Assembly: GCA_021561035.1 (NCBI GenBank)
Contig: CP067346.1
Location: 2,139,001 to 2,203,000, forward strand
DNA length: 64,000 bases
Source: Clostridioides sp. ES-S-0054-01
GTDB lineage: Bacteria; Bacillota; Clostridia; Peptostreptococcales; Peptostreptococcaceae
Direction: 5' to 3'
Both the position numbers and the translations under genes were made by a program. Positions 16,373 through 25,070 of the stretch are shown one piece after another (position 1 is the first letter of the stretch; every line of letters begins with the position of its first letter). The notes under the pieces are model-generated. The model did no database searches. It worked only from the letters and a program-made list of their open reading frames with translations, and had not been told where the DNA came from.

Positions 16373-17749
16373 ATGTTCATAAACCATGAACTTATTAATT
16401 CTTTATTAAAGGATGCAAAAAATTCAACTTATGATGATATTGAAAATGTACTTGATAAGGCTGATAAAAGGGAAAAACTTAGTTATAAAGATATAGCTAT
16501 ACTTCTCGAAGTAGAAGATAAAAAACAATTAGATAGATTATTTAGTATAGCTGGGCAAATAAAAAATGAAATATATGGTAATAGAGTGGTTTTATTTGCC
16601 CCTCTTTATGTATCAAACTACTGTGTGAATGAATGTGTTTACTGTGGTTTCAGTAAATGCAACAAATTTAAAAGAAAAAAACTTACTATGGACGAAATAA
16701 AAGAAGAGGTTAAAATATTAGAAAAAATGGGTCATAAAAGACTTGCTCTAGAAGCTGGTGAAGACCCTAAGAATTGTGATATAAATTATATCCTAGATTG
16801 CTTAGATGCAATTTATTCAACGTATAACGAAAATGGAAATATAAGAAGGGTAAACGTTAACATAGCGGCTACAAGTGTAGATGAGTATAAGTTACTAAAA
16901 GAAAAAGGAATAGGAACTTATATATTATTCCAAGAAACTTATCATAAGCCAACATTTATAAAAATGCATGGTCAATCTATAAAAAATGACTACTATTACC
17001 ATTTAACAGCTTTTGACAGAGCTATGGAAGCTGGTGTTGATGATGTTGGTGCAGGAGTTTTATTTGGTTTATCTGACCCTAAATTTGAAGTTCTAGGGCT
17101 TATGATGCACAACGAGCACTTAGAGGAAAAATTTGGTGTAGGTTTCCATACTATATCTTTCCCTAGATTAAAAAAAGCTGAGGGCATGAGCTTAGAAGAT
17201 TTTCCTCACTTAGTTTCTGATGATATGTTCAAAAAAATAGTAGCTATAACTAGATTAGCTGTTCCTTTTACTGGAATCATAATGTCCACTAGAGAAACTG
17301 CCGAAATGAGAAATGAATTGTTAAAATACGGTGTATCACAAATTAGTGCAGGTTCTCTAACAGGTGTTGGAGGATATAAAGCATACGAAGATGGTGACAA
17401 CACAGAACAATTTGAAGTTGGAGACCATAGAAGCCCTGTAGAAGTGCTTAAAGAATTAATTACTGATGGATATATACCTAGCTATTGTACAGCTTGTTAT
17501 CGCAAGGGTAGAACTGGCGATAGATTTATGAGCTTAGCTAAAAGTCGACAAATCCATAATGTCTGTACACCAAATGCTCTTACTACATTAAATGAATTTC
17601 TGATTGACTATGGAGATGAAGAACTTAAAACTATGGGCAAAAAACTTATCTCAGAGGAAATAGCTAAGATAGAAAGAGAAGATATAAGAAACATAGTATC
17701 TAACAATATGACTGCCTTAGAACGTGGAGAGAGAGATTTATACCTATAA
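16373..17749 (+). CDS. hydG: [FeFe] hydrogenase maturase HydG (radical SAM tyrosine lyase)
   Basis: A ThiH-like radical SAM lyase that splits tyrosine to p-cresol, CO and cyanide, the diatomic ligands of the H-cluster. The SAM cluster motif CVNECVYC lies around residue 84. The auxiliary cluster ligands CTAC and a Cys 23 residues later (HNVCTPNAL) near the C-terminus separate HydG from ThiH. At 458 residues it is normal length. The ATG follows the hydE stop directly, with GGAGGCG inside the hydE end as ribosome binding site. No structural hydrogenase gene lies in the window, so the client enzymes are elsewhere. Confidence 0.96.
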   Translation: MFINHELINSLLKDAKNSTYDDIENVLDKADKREKLSYKDIAILLEVEDKKQLDRLFSIAGQIKNEIYGNRVVLFAPLYVSNYCVNECVYCGFSKCNKFKRKKLTMDEIKEEVKILEKMGHKRLALEAGEDPKNCDINYILDCLDAIYSTYNENGNIRRVNVNIAATSVDEYKLLKEKGIGTYILFQETYHKPTFIKMHGQSIKNDYYYHLTAFDRAMEAGVDDVGAGVLFGLSDPKFEVLGLMMHNEHLEEKFGVGFHTISFPRLKKAEGMSLEDFPHLVSDDMFKKIVAITRLAVPFTGIIMSTRETAEMRNELLKYGVSQISAGSLTGVGGYKAYEDGDNTEQFEVGDHRSPVEVLKELITDGYIPSYCTACYRKGRTGDRFMSLAKSRQIHNVCTPNALTTLNEFLIDYGDEELKTMGKKLISEEIAKIEREDIRNIVSNNMTALERGERDLYL

Positions 17750-17839
17750 AATTTTATTACTTATATATTATTTATTGTATATTCCATGGGTTAGTAGTAA
17801 TATTATCTAAAGGGAAAGTTTAAGGGAGGGAGATTAACA

Positions 17840-18274
17840 TTGAAAGATAACAACAATACCAATAAAACTATTCAATTTGGAGAAAAGAAAGCTATCCTGG
17901 AAAACAATATTCAAAAAAATAAAAACACCAAACTTGATAATACACATAAAGTCATTCCTTACCCTAAAAATAGAAAAAAGGATGGTAAAAAGAAAAGTAA
18001 CAAGAAAAAGAATACAAACATCAAAAAATATAAAGTAAATAAAAATAGTTATGGGAATTCTTTTTTTAACAACAAATACAAGTATAAAAGAAAACCATAT
18101 GTTATTGCTTTATACACAGTAATTTTTATTCTTTTGGCAATATTAATTATAACTAAATTAACAGATAATACGAACAAAGGTAACTATTCTCGTAATACTG
18201 TTTCTGATACTCACAAGAATGACACCCGAAACATGACCTTTAATGAACCAAATAATCTTCTTACTTGTGGGTAA
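17840..18274 (+). CDS. Small basic single-pass membrane protein downstream of hydG
   Basis: I do not recognise this 144-residue protein. The first ~85 residues are very rich in Lys and Asn (GKKKSNKKKNTNIKKYK), then comes one transmembrane helix (about 90-112, VIALYTVIFILLAILIITKL) and a short polar tail. A positively charged cytoplasmic region with an outward tail is predicted. The start is TTG, after GGGAGGGAG. The 90-bp gap from hydG contains no terminator, and a strong terminator follows, so it probably shares the hyd transcript. A link to hydrogenase is only positional. Confidence 0.65.
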   Translation: MKDNNNTNKTIQFGEKKAILENNIQKNKNTKLDNTHKVIPYPKNRKKDGKKKSNKKKNTNIKKYKVNKNSYGNSFFNNKYKYKRKPYVIALYTVIFILLAILIITKLTDNTNKGNYSRNTVSDTHKNDTRNMTFNEPNNLLTCG

Positions 18275-18279
18275 CTTAA

Positions 18280-18335
18280 AAGAGTTATCTCATTTCAGAA
18301 ATTACTTTCTAAAACTGAGATAACTCTTATTTTTA
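18280..18335. terminator. Bidirectional terminator between hyd operon and class III aminotransferase gene
   Basis: A 13-bp perfect stem (18280-18292 with 18316-18328) with T-rich tails on both strands, between convergent genes. Confidence 0.88.
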
Positions 18336-18348
18336 TTTAATATTTATT

Positions 18349-19674
18349 TTACCAACCTTGAGTTACTTCATATACTTCATCACCAATTCTACCATTTAAA
18401 TAATCATCTATTGCAGAATCTATGATGCTCATTGCTTTATCTACTTGTTCTTTAGTTATTACCAAAGGAGGTTGTACTCTTAAAGTAGATTGCCCTAAGA
18501 ATATCATTATTAAACCAGTTTGTATACATCTATAACATATCTTAGTTGTAGCATCTGGATTTTTTTCGTTAGAACCTTTACCTTTAACTATGTCAACTCC
18601 TATAGATAATCCCAGACCTCTTATTTCTCCAATTATATCGTATTTCTCTTTTAACTTTTCAAATCCCGCTTTAATATAATTTCCCATTTCTATACTCTTT
18701 TGAAGTAAGTTTTCTTTTTCAATTATCTCTATAGATTTTAAGGCAGCTACACATACTGTTGTATTTCCAGCTAAAGTAAATAGATGTGCTGGTGCATCAA
18801 GACTTTGCATTATCTCAGTTCTTCCAACAACTGCTCCTAAAGGTAATCCACCTCCAACAGATTTTCCAAGAACTATAAGGTCTGCCTCAACACCAAAATT
18901 TTCTATACCAAACCACTTACCTGTTCTTCCCATACCTTGTTGTATTTCATCACTTATAAGCAATATTCCATTATCTTTACATATTCTACTTAATCCCTGT
19001 ACCCACTCTACTGGAGGCACTATTATTCCTGCATCTCCTGCTATTGGTTCTATAAATACTGCAGCTACTTCTTCTGCTGGTAGATAGTGTTCAAAAGCAT
19101 ATTCTATCTCATCTAAACATTCTTTAGCTGTTCTATTTTTATCAGGGTAATGGAAGTGATAAACCTCTGATAACAATGGACCCATTTTTCTTCTCATATT
19201 TGTACTTAATGCAGATATAGATATAGCACCATAAGTACTTCCATGATAAGATTCACACATAGATATTATCTTTGTTCTTCCAGTATACCCTCTTGCTAGT
19301 TTTATAGCAGCATCTATACAAGCAGAACCGGTTGCACTGTATAGTACTTTTTTATCATTATCTCCAGGGGCTATCTCCACAAGCTTCTCAGCTAACTTTA
19401 CAGGAGGATCACTATGGAAATATGCAAGTGTATATTGTGTGATATCATCCATTTGTTCTTTAACTGCCTGTGAGATTTCCTTATTACCATGACCTACATT
19501 CGCAGAACCTGCACTTGCTAAAAAATCTACATATTCATTACCTTCATAATCATATAACATAGCACCATCACCTGATTTAAATGCTACTGGGTAGTAAGGT
19601 ATTTTTTGAGTTTTAGCAACATACTTTTTTTCTTCTATACTTATCATTTGACTAGTTATTTCGCTCATTGGCAA
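18349..19674 (-). CDS. gabT: Class III PLP-dependent aminotransferase (4-aminobutyrate aminotransferase-like)
   Basis: A fold-type I, class III aminotransferase of 441 residues. Cofactor motifs: GSACIDAAIKLARGYTGR, ESYHGSTYGA, the Asp motif LLISDEIQQGMGRTGKWFG and the Schiff-base lysine in LIVLGKSVGGGLPLGAVVG. Family members transfer amino groups from omega-amines such as GABA or acetylornithine to 2-oxoglutarate. Without argD or gab neighbours the substrate stays open; the GabT label follows the overall look. AAGGGATGA precedes the ATG. Single gene. Confidence 0.8.
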   Translation of the reverse strand: MPMSEITSQMISIEEKKYVAKTQKIPYYPVAFKSGDGAMLYDYEGNEYVDFLASAGSANVGHGNKEISQAVKEQMDDITQYTLAYFHSDPPVKLAEKLVEIAPGDNDKKVLYSATGSACIDAAIKLARGYTGRTKIISMCESYHGSTYGAISISALSTNMRRKMGPLLSEVYHFHYPDKNRTAKECLDEIEYAFEHYLPAEEVAAVFIEPIAGDAGIIVPPVEWVQGLSRICKDNGILLISDEIQQGMGRTGKWFGIENFGVEADLIVLGKSVGGGLPLGAVVGRTEIMQSLDAPAHLFTLAGNTTVCVAALKSIEIIEKENLLQKSIEMGNYIKAGFEKLKEKYDIIGEIRGLGLSIGVDIVKGKGSNEKNPDATTKICYRCIQTGLIMIFLGQSTLRVQPPLVITKEQVDKAMSIIDSAIDDYLNGRIGDEVYEVTQGW

Positions 19675-19876
19675 ATCATCCCTTCTTTAAATAAATTTAT
19701 GTTTTAAAATTATTGCGATTTATAAAGATATTCTCATATAAAATTCTTTATATAATTAATGTTATTATCTTCGGCACAAATTGTCAATATATGTTTTTAT
19801 AATTTTCAAAATATTTGTTATTCAGAAACAATATATTTTACTTTCATCAAATAAACATTATTTTTCAAAAAAATAA

Positions 19877-19903
19877 GGACTCTATTCTGTTTTTATAGAG
19901 TCC
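19877..19903 (-). terminator. Terminator of the CmpB-like membrane gene
   Basis: A 9-bp perfect stem (19877-19885 with 19895-19903), followed on the minus strand by TTATTTTTTT. Confidence 0.8.
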
Positions 19904-19956
19904 ATTGAAAATTATCTTATAAATACCATTATTCTATTTTTTATTAAATTTTATAA

Positions 19957-20745
19957 TTATCTTTTATTCTCATTAATAATCGTTTTAAAATACTCTAATT
20001 GCTCTTGTTGTTTTTTATGTTTTATATATGGAAAAGCTTTTATAACTCTTTTTTGTAAAATAACATTGGACTTTATACGGTCTAATTTACTGTTTATTGT
20101 ATTTATTTTTTCTCTAGCTTCTAATTCATTATTATTTATTGTTTTAAATAAAGCTTGTATCTCTTCTCTATCAAATTTATCCAACTTTACATTTATATCA
20201 TTAAGGTCTGAAATTATATCGTCTAGTAAGTTTAACTTTATATCTAACTTTTTAAGTGTCATAATAGTAACAATTAAATCAAGTATAGTCCAAAGTGTTG
20301 TAATTATAGCCATTGAAATTAATATTCTATATGGAATCATACCTACAAAATACTTTACAAATGGATGTATGAACTTTATTATTAAAACAGACATTATACC
20401 AAAGTATATTGCATTTTTTAAACATACTCTACCCTTTATATTGAATTTTCTGTCAGAATAATCCCACCATTTTGCATGAAATAAGGTTTCTAAAATAAAT
20501 CCTGTAAAATACTCTAGTATTGTGGTTAAAATCATGCCTAATAGAAATACTATAATTATATTATTAAATCTTCCCAATAGTGATATCACAATCACTGCTC
20601 CAAAACCATAAACAGGGCATATTGGACCATTTAAAAACCCTCTATTGATTATTCTTTTACTTGCTATGGAACATCCTATACTTTCTACTGCCCATCCTAA
20701 AAAAGAATATATAAAAAAGTATAAGATATACTTTATTATTTCCAT
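19957..20745 (-). CDS. Putative ABC-transporter type IV (CmpB-like) membrane protein
   Basis: 262 residues; five hydrophobic helices in the first ~165 residues and a helical, charged C-terminal tail predicted as coiled coil (about 165-262). The N-terminal signature FIYSFLGWAVES and INRGFLNGPICPVYGFG, with WDYSDRKFNIKGRVCLKNAIYFG, are the hallmarks of the ABC_trans_CmpB/DUF1113 family. Despite the family name no ATPase partner is seen here and transport is unproven. Monocistronic. Confidence 0.8.
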   Translation of the reverse strand: MEIIKYILYFFIYSFLGWAVESIGCSIASKRIINRGFLNGPICPVYGFGAVIVISLLGRFNNIIIVFLLGMILTTILEYFTGFILETLFHAKWWDYSDRKFNIKGRVCLKNAIYFGIMSVLIIKFIHPFVKYFVGMIPYRILISMAIITTLWTILDLIVTIMTLKKLDIKLNLLDDIISDLNDINVKLDKFDREEIQALFKTINNNELEAREKINTINSKLDRIKSNVILQKRVIKAFPYIKHKKQQEQLEYFKTIINENKR

Positions 20746-20842
20746 AATTTATCTCTACTCCTTCACTAAGTTATCTTATTTTATGCATAATGTAAAAATA
20801 ATTATAGAAATAGTTTTTTCGTTTTTTATATTTGTTATTCTT

Positions 20843-21031
20843 TTATTTCTGCTTAATTTTTCTAATATCATTAGGAAATAATTTATTCATATTTATGTAA
20901 ATAGTAATTCCAATTATGTCACCTAATAAGTTTAAAATAATATCGTCTATATTACTACTTCCAAGAGCAAGAATATATTGTATTGATTCAAATCCTACAC
21001 TAACAAGTATAATTGCTATAACTATAGTTTT
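20843..21031 (-). pseudogene. VanZ-family remnant (C-terminal fragment)
   Basis: A 62-codon open stretch without a start codon reads a VanZ-like C-terminus: SVGFESIQYILALGSSNIDD followed by IILNLLGDIIG. An in-frame TAA lies immediately upstream (21032-21034), and the N-terminal ~90 residues expected for VanZ are missing. The tail is intact up to the stop codon. A TTCCCATGGGAA palindrome (21068-21079) lies just upstream. It is a decayed membrane protein gene. Confidence 0.65.
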
Positions 21032-21110
21032 TTATTTAAATTTTTAAATACTATAGGGAAAAAATTCCCATGGGAATAAATATTCCTTAACTTTTAAGTA
21101 AAAATACAAA

Positions 21111-21138
21111 AAAGTCTACACTTAAATGTGCAGACTTT
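21111..21138 (-). terminator. Terminator of the small membrane protein gene
   Basis: An 11-bp stem (21111-21121 with 21128-21138) closed by a G-U pair on the minus strand, then a T-rich tail. Confidence 0.75.
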
Positions 21139-21162
21139 AACAAAGCTTCATACAAATACAAT

Positions 21163-21480
21163 TTATTGAATAATGAACAATCTTAGTGTAGAAAAAACAA
21201 TAACTAAAGTTAAAAGAAGCCTAGCATATAAAAATTTTTTTTCTTTCAACATAACTCCTGCGATTCCAAATATAAAAAATAAAAATGCAATAAATTTGCC
21301 AATAAGATTATTATTAGGATAATAGCTAAAAAGCATAAAACAAAGTACAAATGTAAGTACCCCTATTGCATTAAACACAATTTTATTAGATGCTATTTTT
21401 CCTTTGTTAAAAAAGAAAGAGAATATTGATACTAAATCTAAAAATAAAAATACATAAAACATTCCTTTTAAAACGTCCAT
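21163..21480 (-). CDS. Small four-helix membrane protein of unknown function
   Basis: 105 residues, almost entirely hydrophobic, with four predicted helices (about 5-22, 32-52, 62-80, 85-103) and short basic loops. No recognisable family. The start has a G/A-rich site (AGGGGG) upstream and a good terminator follows, so it is likely a real monocistronic gene. Confidence 0.6.
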   Translation of the reverse strand: MDVLKGMFYVFLFLDLVSIFSFFFNKGKIASNKIVFNAIGVLTFVLCFMLFSYYPNNNLIGKFIAFLFFIFGIAGVMLKEKKFLYARLLLTLVIVFSTLRLFIIQ

Positions 21481-21589
21481 TTTTATACCCCCTAAAAATT
21501 CTAATTATAATATCCAATTTATTTCACATGATTATCAATATACTCAATATTTTATAACATCAATACAATAATATTATAAATTTATATTA

Positions 21590-22090
21590 CTAACGTATTA
21601 CCTCATATTCATACATATTATAATCACATTCATACATATTTAAAGACTCATATATTGATTTTGCATTTATATTTTCTTTTTCCACATATAATCTCATTCC
21701 AACAATGTTTTCATCTTTATCGCATATATTCTTTATATAATTAAATAAATAATTAAAGATACCTTTTCTTCTATATTCCTTCTCTACATATACACTCTGA
21801 ATCCAAAGGAAATTTCCATTTCTCCAATCGCTCCACTCATATGTATACATAATCTGTGCAACAACTTTATCAAATACTGTATATACATAATATTTTCCTT
21901 TTCTCTCATCCAACAATAATGCTTTTACACCTTTAGTCAAGATATCCATATCAAGCTCTTTTCCTTCAGTTTCTCTAGCTAAATTATAATTAAATTTTGC
22001 TATTATATCCAAATCATCCATACGAGCTTCTCTTATCTCTATTAATTCTTCATTTTCATATAGCTCTATGTAATCCTTTTGTTGTTCCAT
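21590..22090 (-). CDS. GNAT family N-acetyltransferase
   Basis: 166 residues with the GNAT fold order: IREARMDDLDIIAKFNYNLARET (beta1-alpha1), YTYEWSDWRNGNFLWIQSVYV (beta4), acetyl-CoA loop YRRKGIFNYLFNYI in place of QxxGxG/A, and a C-terminal AKSIYESLNM motif. The substrate is unknown. It starts about 50 bp downstream of the alanyl-tRNA editing gene on the same strand and may be cotranscribed with it. Confidence 0.85.
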   Translation of the reverse strand: MEQQKDYIELYENEELIEIREARMDDLDIIAKFNYNLARETEGKELDMDILTKGVKALLLDERKGKYYVYTVFDKVVAQIMYTYEWSDWRNGNFLWIQSVYVEKEYRRKGIFNYLFNYIKNICDKDENIVGMRLYVEKENINAKSIYESLNMYECDYNMYEYEVIR

Positions 22091-22141
22091 ATTTATTCCC
22101 CCATATCTATTTTATCTATTGATGTTTTTTATACAATATAT

Positions 22142-23341
22142 TTATAGAGTTTTTTCTATCTTCATAAATGCATAGTCAAGTGTAGCTTCTAAATTTCCAT
22201 TATTCTTTCCACCCCCTTGAGCTAATACCTTACTTCCTCCACCTTTACCATCTATAAGACTTATTGCATCCTTTAATAAAACTCCCATATTAATATCTTT
22301 TAAATTTTTAGAACATGCAAAAACTAAATTTATTTTATCTTCAAATTTAACAGCTAATAATGCAATATTATCTTCATCTTCTGTAATTTTATTTGCTATC
22401 TTATTTACATATTTCAAATCTTCATCATCATAAATTTTTTTAATAACTGCGATATTACCAATCTTATTTGCATTTTCAAGCATTTCTTTAACCTGATATG
22501 TAGCTACTACTTCTTCAAGTCTCCTTTTTTTACTTAGAGCCTCTTCCACTTTACTATTTAGATTTACGATACCATTTATAGCATCTTCTTCACTACAACT
22601 CAAATATCTGCATATTTTAGTTAAATATACATCCCTTTTTAATACTTCATCCACTGCCCTTTTACCTGCCAAAAATTCTATCCTTGTACTCGATTTATGT
22701 TTTTCCCATTTCTTTATTTTTATCATTCTCAATTCACCAGTTGATTTTGGGTGTACTCCACAACATGCATTCGTGTCTAAATCCCCTATTTTTACTACTC
22801 TTATTTCTTCATCAGTATTTGGCAAATCACGTCTTAACCAAATCTTTTTCAATTCTTTTTTCGTTGGAAGTAATGTCTCTACTTGTATATTCTGACGAAT
22901 AATTTCATTAGAAAGCAACTCTATCTCTCTAATTTTATCCTCATCTAAATTTCCTTCTATATCTACTGTACTATACTCACTTCCTAGATGAAAACCTGTT
23001 GTATTTGCATTGAAAGTCTTAAAAAAACATCCTGATAATACATGTTGTCCAAAGTGTTGATGCATACCATCTTCTCTTCTATCCCAATCAATACTACATT
23101 TTACTCTATGTATCTTTATTGGTTTTTTATCTAATACATGGTATACTTTTTTTCCCTCTTCATATACACTTATTACATCATAGTTGTCTATTTTTCCTAA
23201 GTCTGCAAACTGACCTCCTCCACCAGGGAAAAACGCTGTCTTATCTAATAAAACATGAAACTTATTTTCTACTTCTCTTATTTCAACTATTTCTGCTGTA
23301 AAATCTTTTATATACTGGTCTGTATAGTATAACTTTTCCAT
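22142..23341 (-). CDS. Alanyl-tRNA editing protein (AlaX-L type, with DHHA1 domain)
   Basis: A free-standing editing enzyme that removes serine or glycine mischarged on tRNA-Ala. The N-terminal beta-barrel (FPGGGGQFADLGKI) precedes the zinc editing site: HQHFGQHVLS (HxxxH) and CCGVHPKSTGEL (CxxxH). The C-terminal half is a helical linker plus a DHHA1 domain ending in the glycine-rich GGKGGGSKVLAQGGGKN. The 399-residue length fits the long AlaX class, which lacks the aminoacylation domain of AlaRS. Confidence 0.9.
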   Translation of the reverse strand: MEKLYYTDQYIKDFTAEIVEIREVENKFHVLLDKTAFFPGGGGQFADLGKIDNYDVISVYEEGKKVYHVLDKKPIKIHRVKCSIDWDRREDGMHQHFGQHVLSGCFFKTFNANTTGFHLGSEYSTVDIEGNLDEDKIREIELLSNEIIRQNIQVETLLPTKKELKKIWLRRDLPNTDEEIRVVKIGDLDTNACCGVHPKSTGELRMIKIKKWEKHKSSTRIEFLAGKRAVDEVLKRDVYLTKICRYLSCSEEDAINGIVNLNSKVEEALSKKRRLEEVVATYQVKEMLENANKIGNIAVIKKIYDDEDLKYVNKIANKITEDEDNIALLAVKFEDKINLVFACSKNLKDINMGVLLKDAISLIDGKGGGSKVLAQGGGKNNGNLEATLDYAFMKIEKTL

Positions 23342-23985
23342 TATAACTCTTTCTCCATTTCCTTAGTTCTAAACTACTTTAATTTTTTAATATATAAATC
23401 TTAATCTAACTTTAATTTAAGTGAACTAAAATAGAACTCATCCTATTCTTCACTAACAATCTTATACTATATTTTAACATATAGATATTAATGTTAACAA
23501 ATTTATAATCGTATATTATTTCGATATTTTACAAATGTACATACTTATACGTTTTCTTACAACATAAAAAATGTATTGAAACAGATTAAACTTGCAAACT
23601 AAATTTAATCTGTTTTACTAATCTCGTCTATTATTAATAGTTTTGAAATATACATTACTTTTCTAATATTAAATTTTCTAAATATCAATAAAATAATACT
23701 TATTAATAATTTTTAGTATGTGTTTATTCCCTTAATATTCATTAGTATAAGGTATATTAACATTGCTTTTTTAAAAATTTTAGTATAAAATCATATTAAA
23801 TAAATTTTCTGAAATAATAGAATATTAAAACACATAAAAAACAGTAACTAATATTTTATAAAACTTTATAAGAAAATTATAAAAACATAAAGTATTTATA
23901 TAAATTTATAGAGTTTATACGCTATCTTTTTATAATATATAATATTCTTATAAATGTATCGTTATCTTAAGGGGAGTGATTTAAA
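23342..23985. other. 644-bp intergenic region upstream of ldh
   Basis: Extremely AT-rich. It contains a perfect 12-bp hairpin (23579-23590 with 23604-23615, T-rich tails both ways) that no annotated gene uses as terminator, leaving room for an unannotated small RNA on either side. No open frame with a ribosome binding site was found, and no TTGTTAA-type Rex site before ldh. Confidence 0.55.
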
Positions 23986-24954
23986 ATGGCAATAAAGCCA
24001 AGAAAAATATCTATTGTAGGTTCAGGACATGTTGGTTCTCATTGTGGATTCAGTTTGATAACTCAAGGAGTTTGTGATGAACTCTTTATGATTGATATAG
24101 ATGAATCTAAGGCAAAAGCTCAAGCTTTAGATTTAGCTGATGCAGTTTCATATCTGCCACATAAAATACATATAGAAAAAGGAACTTTTGCCGATTGTAA
24201 AGATTCTGACATAGTAGTAATAAGTGTTGCAGACTCTTCAGAAGGACCTTTACGTAGACAAAACACAACTAGATTAGACTTACTAAGACCAACCATTGGA
24301 ATGATAAAATCTATAATAAAACCTATAGTTGATTCTGGTTTTGATGGTATATTTGTAGTCATATCTAATCCTGTTGATGTAGTTACAAATTATATTTGGG
24401 AAAAATCTGGCTTTCCTAAAAATAAAGTTATTGGAACTGGTACAGCTCTAGATTCAACAAGACTTAGAAGACTTTTATCTGAAGAAACTAAAATAGCTCA
24501 ACAATCAATTCAAGCTTATTCTATGGGTGAACATGGAGATTCTCAAATGATTCCTTGGTCTCATGTTTCAATTGGTGGTAAGCCAATCTTGGATATGATA
24601 AAGGATAATCCAAATACTTATAGCAATTTAGACTTACAATCAATAGTTGAAAAAAATAAAAAAACAGGAATAAGTATAATAAATGGTAAAGATTGTACAG
24701 AATTTGGGATAGGCACTGCTTTAGTAGAAATTGTAAAAGCTATACTACACAATGAGAAAAAAGTTCTGCCAGTTTCTACATTATTGGAAGGTCAATATAA
24801 TGAAAAAAATGTATTTGCAGGTGTTCCTTGTGTTATAGGAAAAGATGGTATTGAAGAGATTATTGAAATCAATATGACTGAAGATGAGCAAAATGAATTT
24901 AGTAAATCTTGCTCTGTTTTAAGAGAGCATATTGCACTTTCAAAAACACTTTAG
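23986..24954 (+). CDS. ldh: L-lactate dehydrogenase family protein
   Basis: An NAD-dependent 2-hydroxyacid dehydrogenase of the LDH/MDH family. The Rossmann motif is GSGHVGSHCGFSL (around 12-24) with Asp in FMIDIDE for NAD. Further on are VISNPVD and GTGTALDSTRLRRLL, and the catalytic histidine is in SMGEHGDSQMIPWS. The substrate loop reads SSEGPLRRQNTTRLDLL, with a Leu rather than the usual Gln of LDH near the tip, so a substrate bulkier than pyruvate is possible. AGGGGAGTG precedes the ATG. Lactate formation would reoxidise NADH. Confidence 0.85.
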   Translation: MAIKPRKISIVGSGHVGSHCGFSLITQGVCDELFMIDIDESKAKAQALDLADAVSYLPHKIHIEKGTFADCKDSDIVVISVADSSEGPLRRQNTTRLDLLRPTIGMIKSIIKPIVDSGFDGIFVVISNPVDVVTNYIWEKSGFPKNKVIGTGTALDSTRLRRLLSEETKIAQQSIQAYSMGEHGDSQMIPWSHVSIGGKPILDMIKDNPNTYSNLDLQSIVEKNKKTGISIINGKDCTEFGIGTALVEIVKAILHNEKKVLPVSTLLEGQYNEKNVFAGVPCVIGKDGIEEIIEINMTEDEQNEFSKSCSVLREHIALSKTL

Positions 24955-24976
24955 ATTCAAGATTATTTTTTGCACT

Positions 24977-25047
24977 AAAAGCAGGTAAATTGCTCATAAC
25001 AAAAAACTTTTAACCAAGTTAAGTTTAAATCATTTATACCTGCTTTT
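24977..25047. terminator. Convergent bidirectional terminator after ldh
   Basis: The AAAAGCAGGTA type arm (24977-24987) pairs with 25037-25047 over 11 bp, enclosing a 49-nt loop that can fold further, between convergent genes. Confidence 0.65.
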
Positions 25048-25070
25048 AACTTTAATACCAAAATATCAAC

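Noticed and set aside
23400-23985. Rex-binding site upstream of ldh
   Set aside because: No TTGTTAA-N4-TTAACAA-like sequence found by eye.
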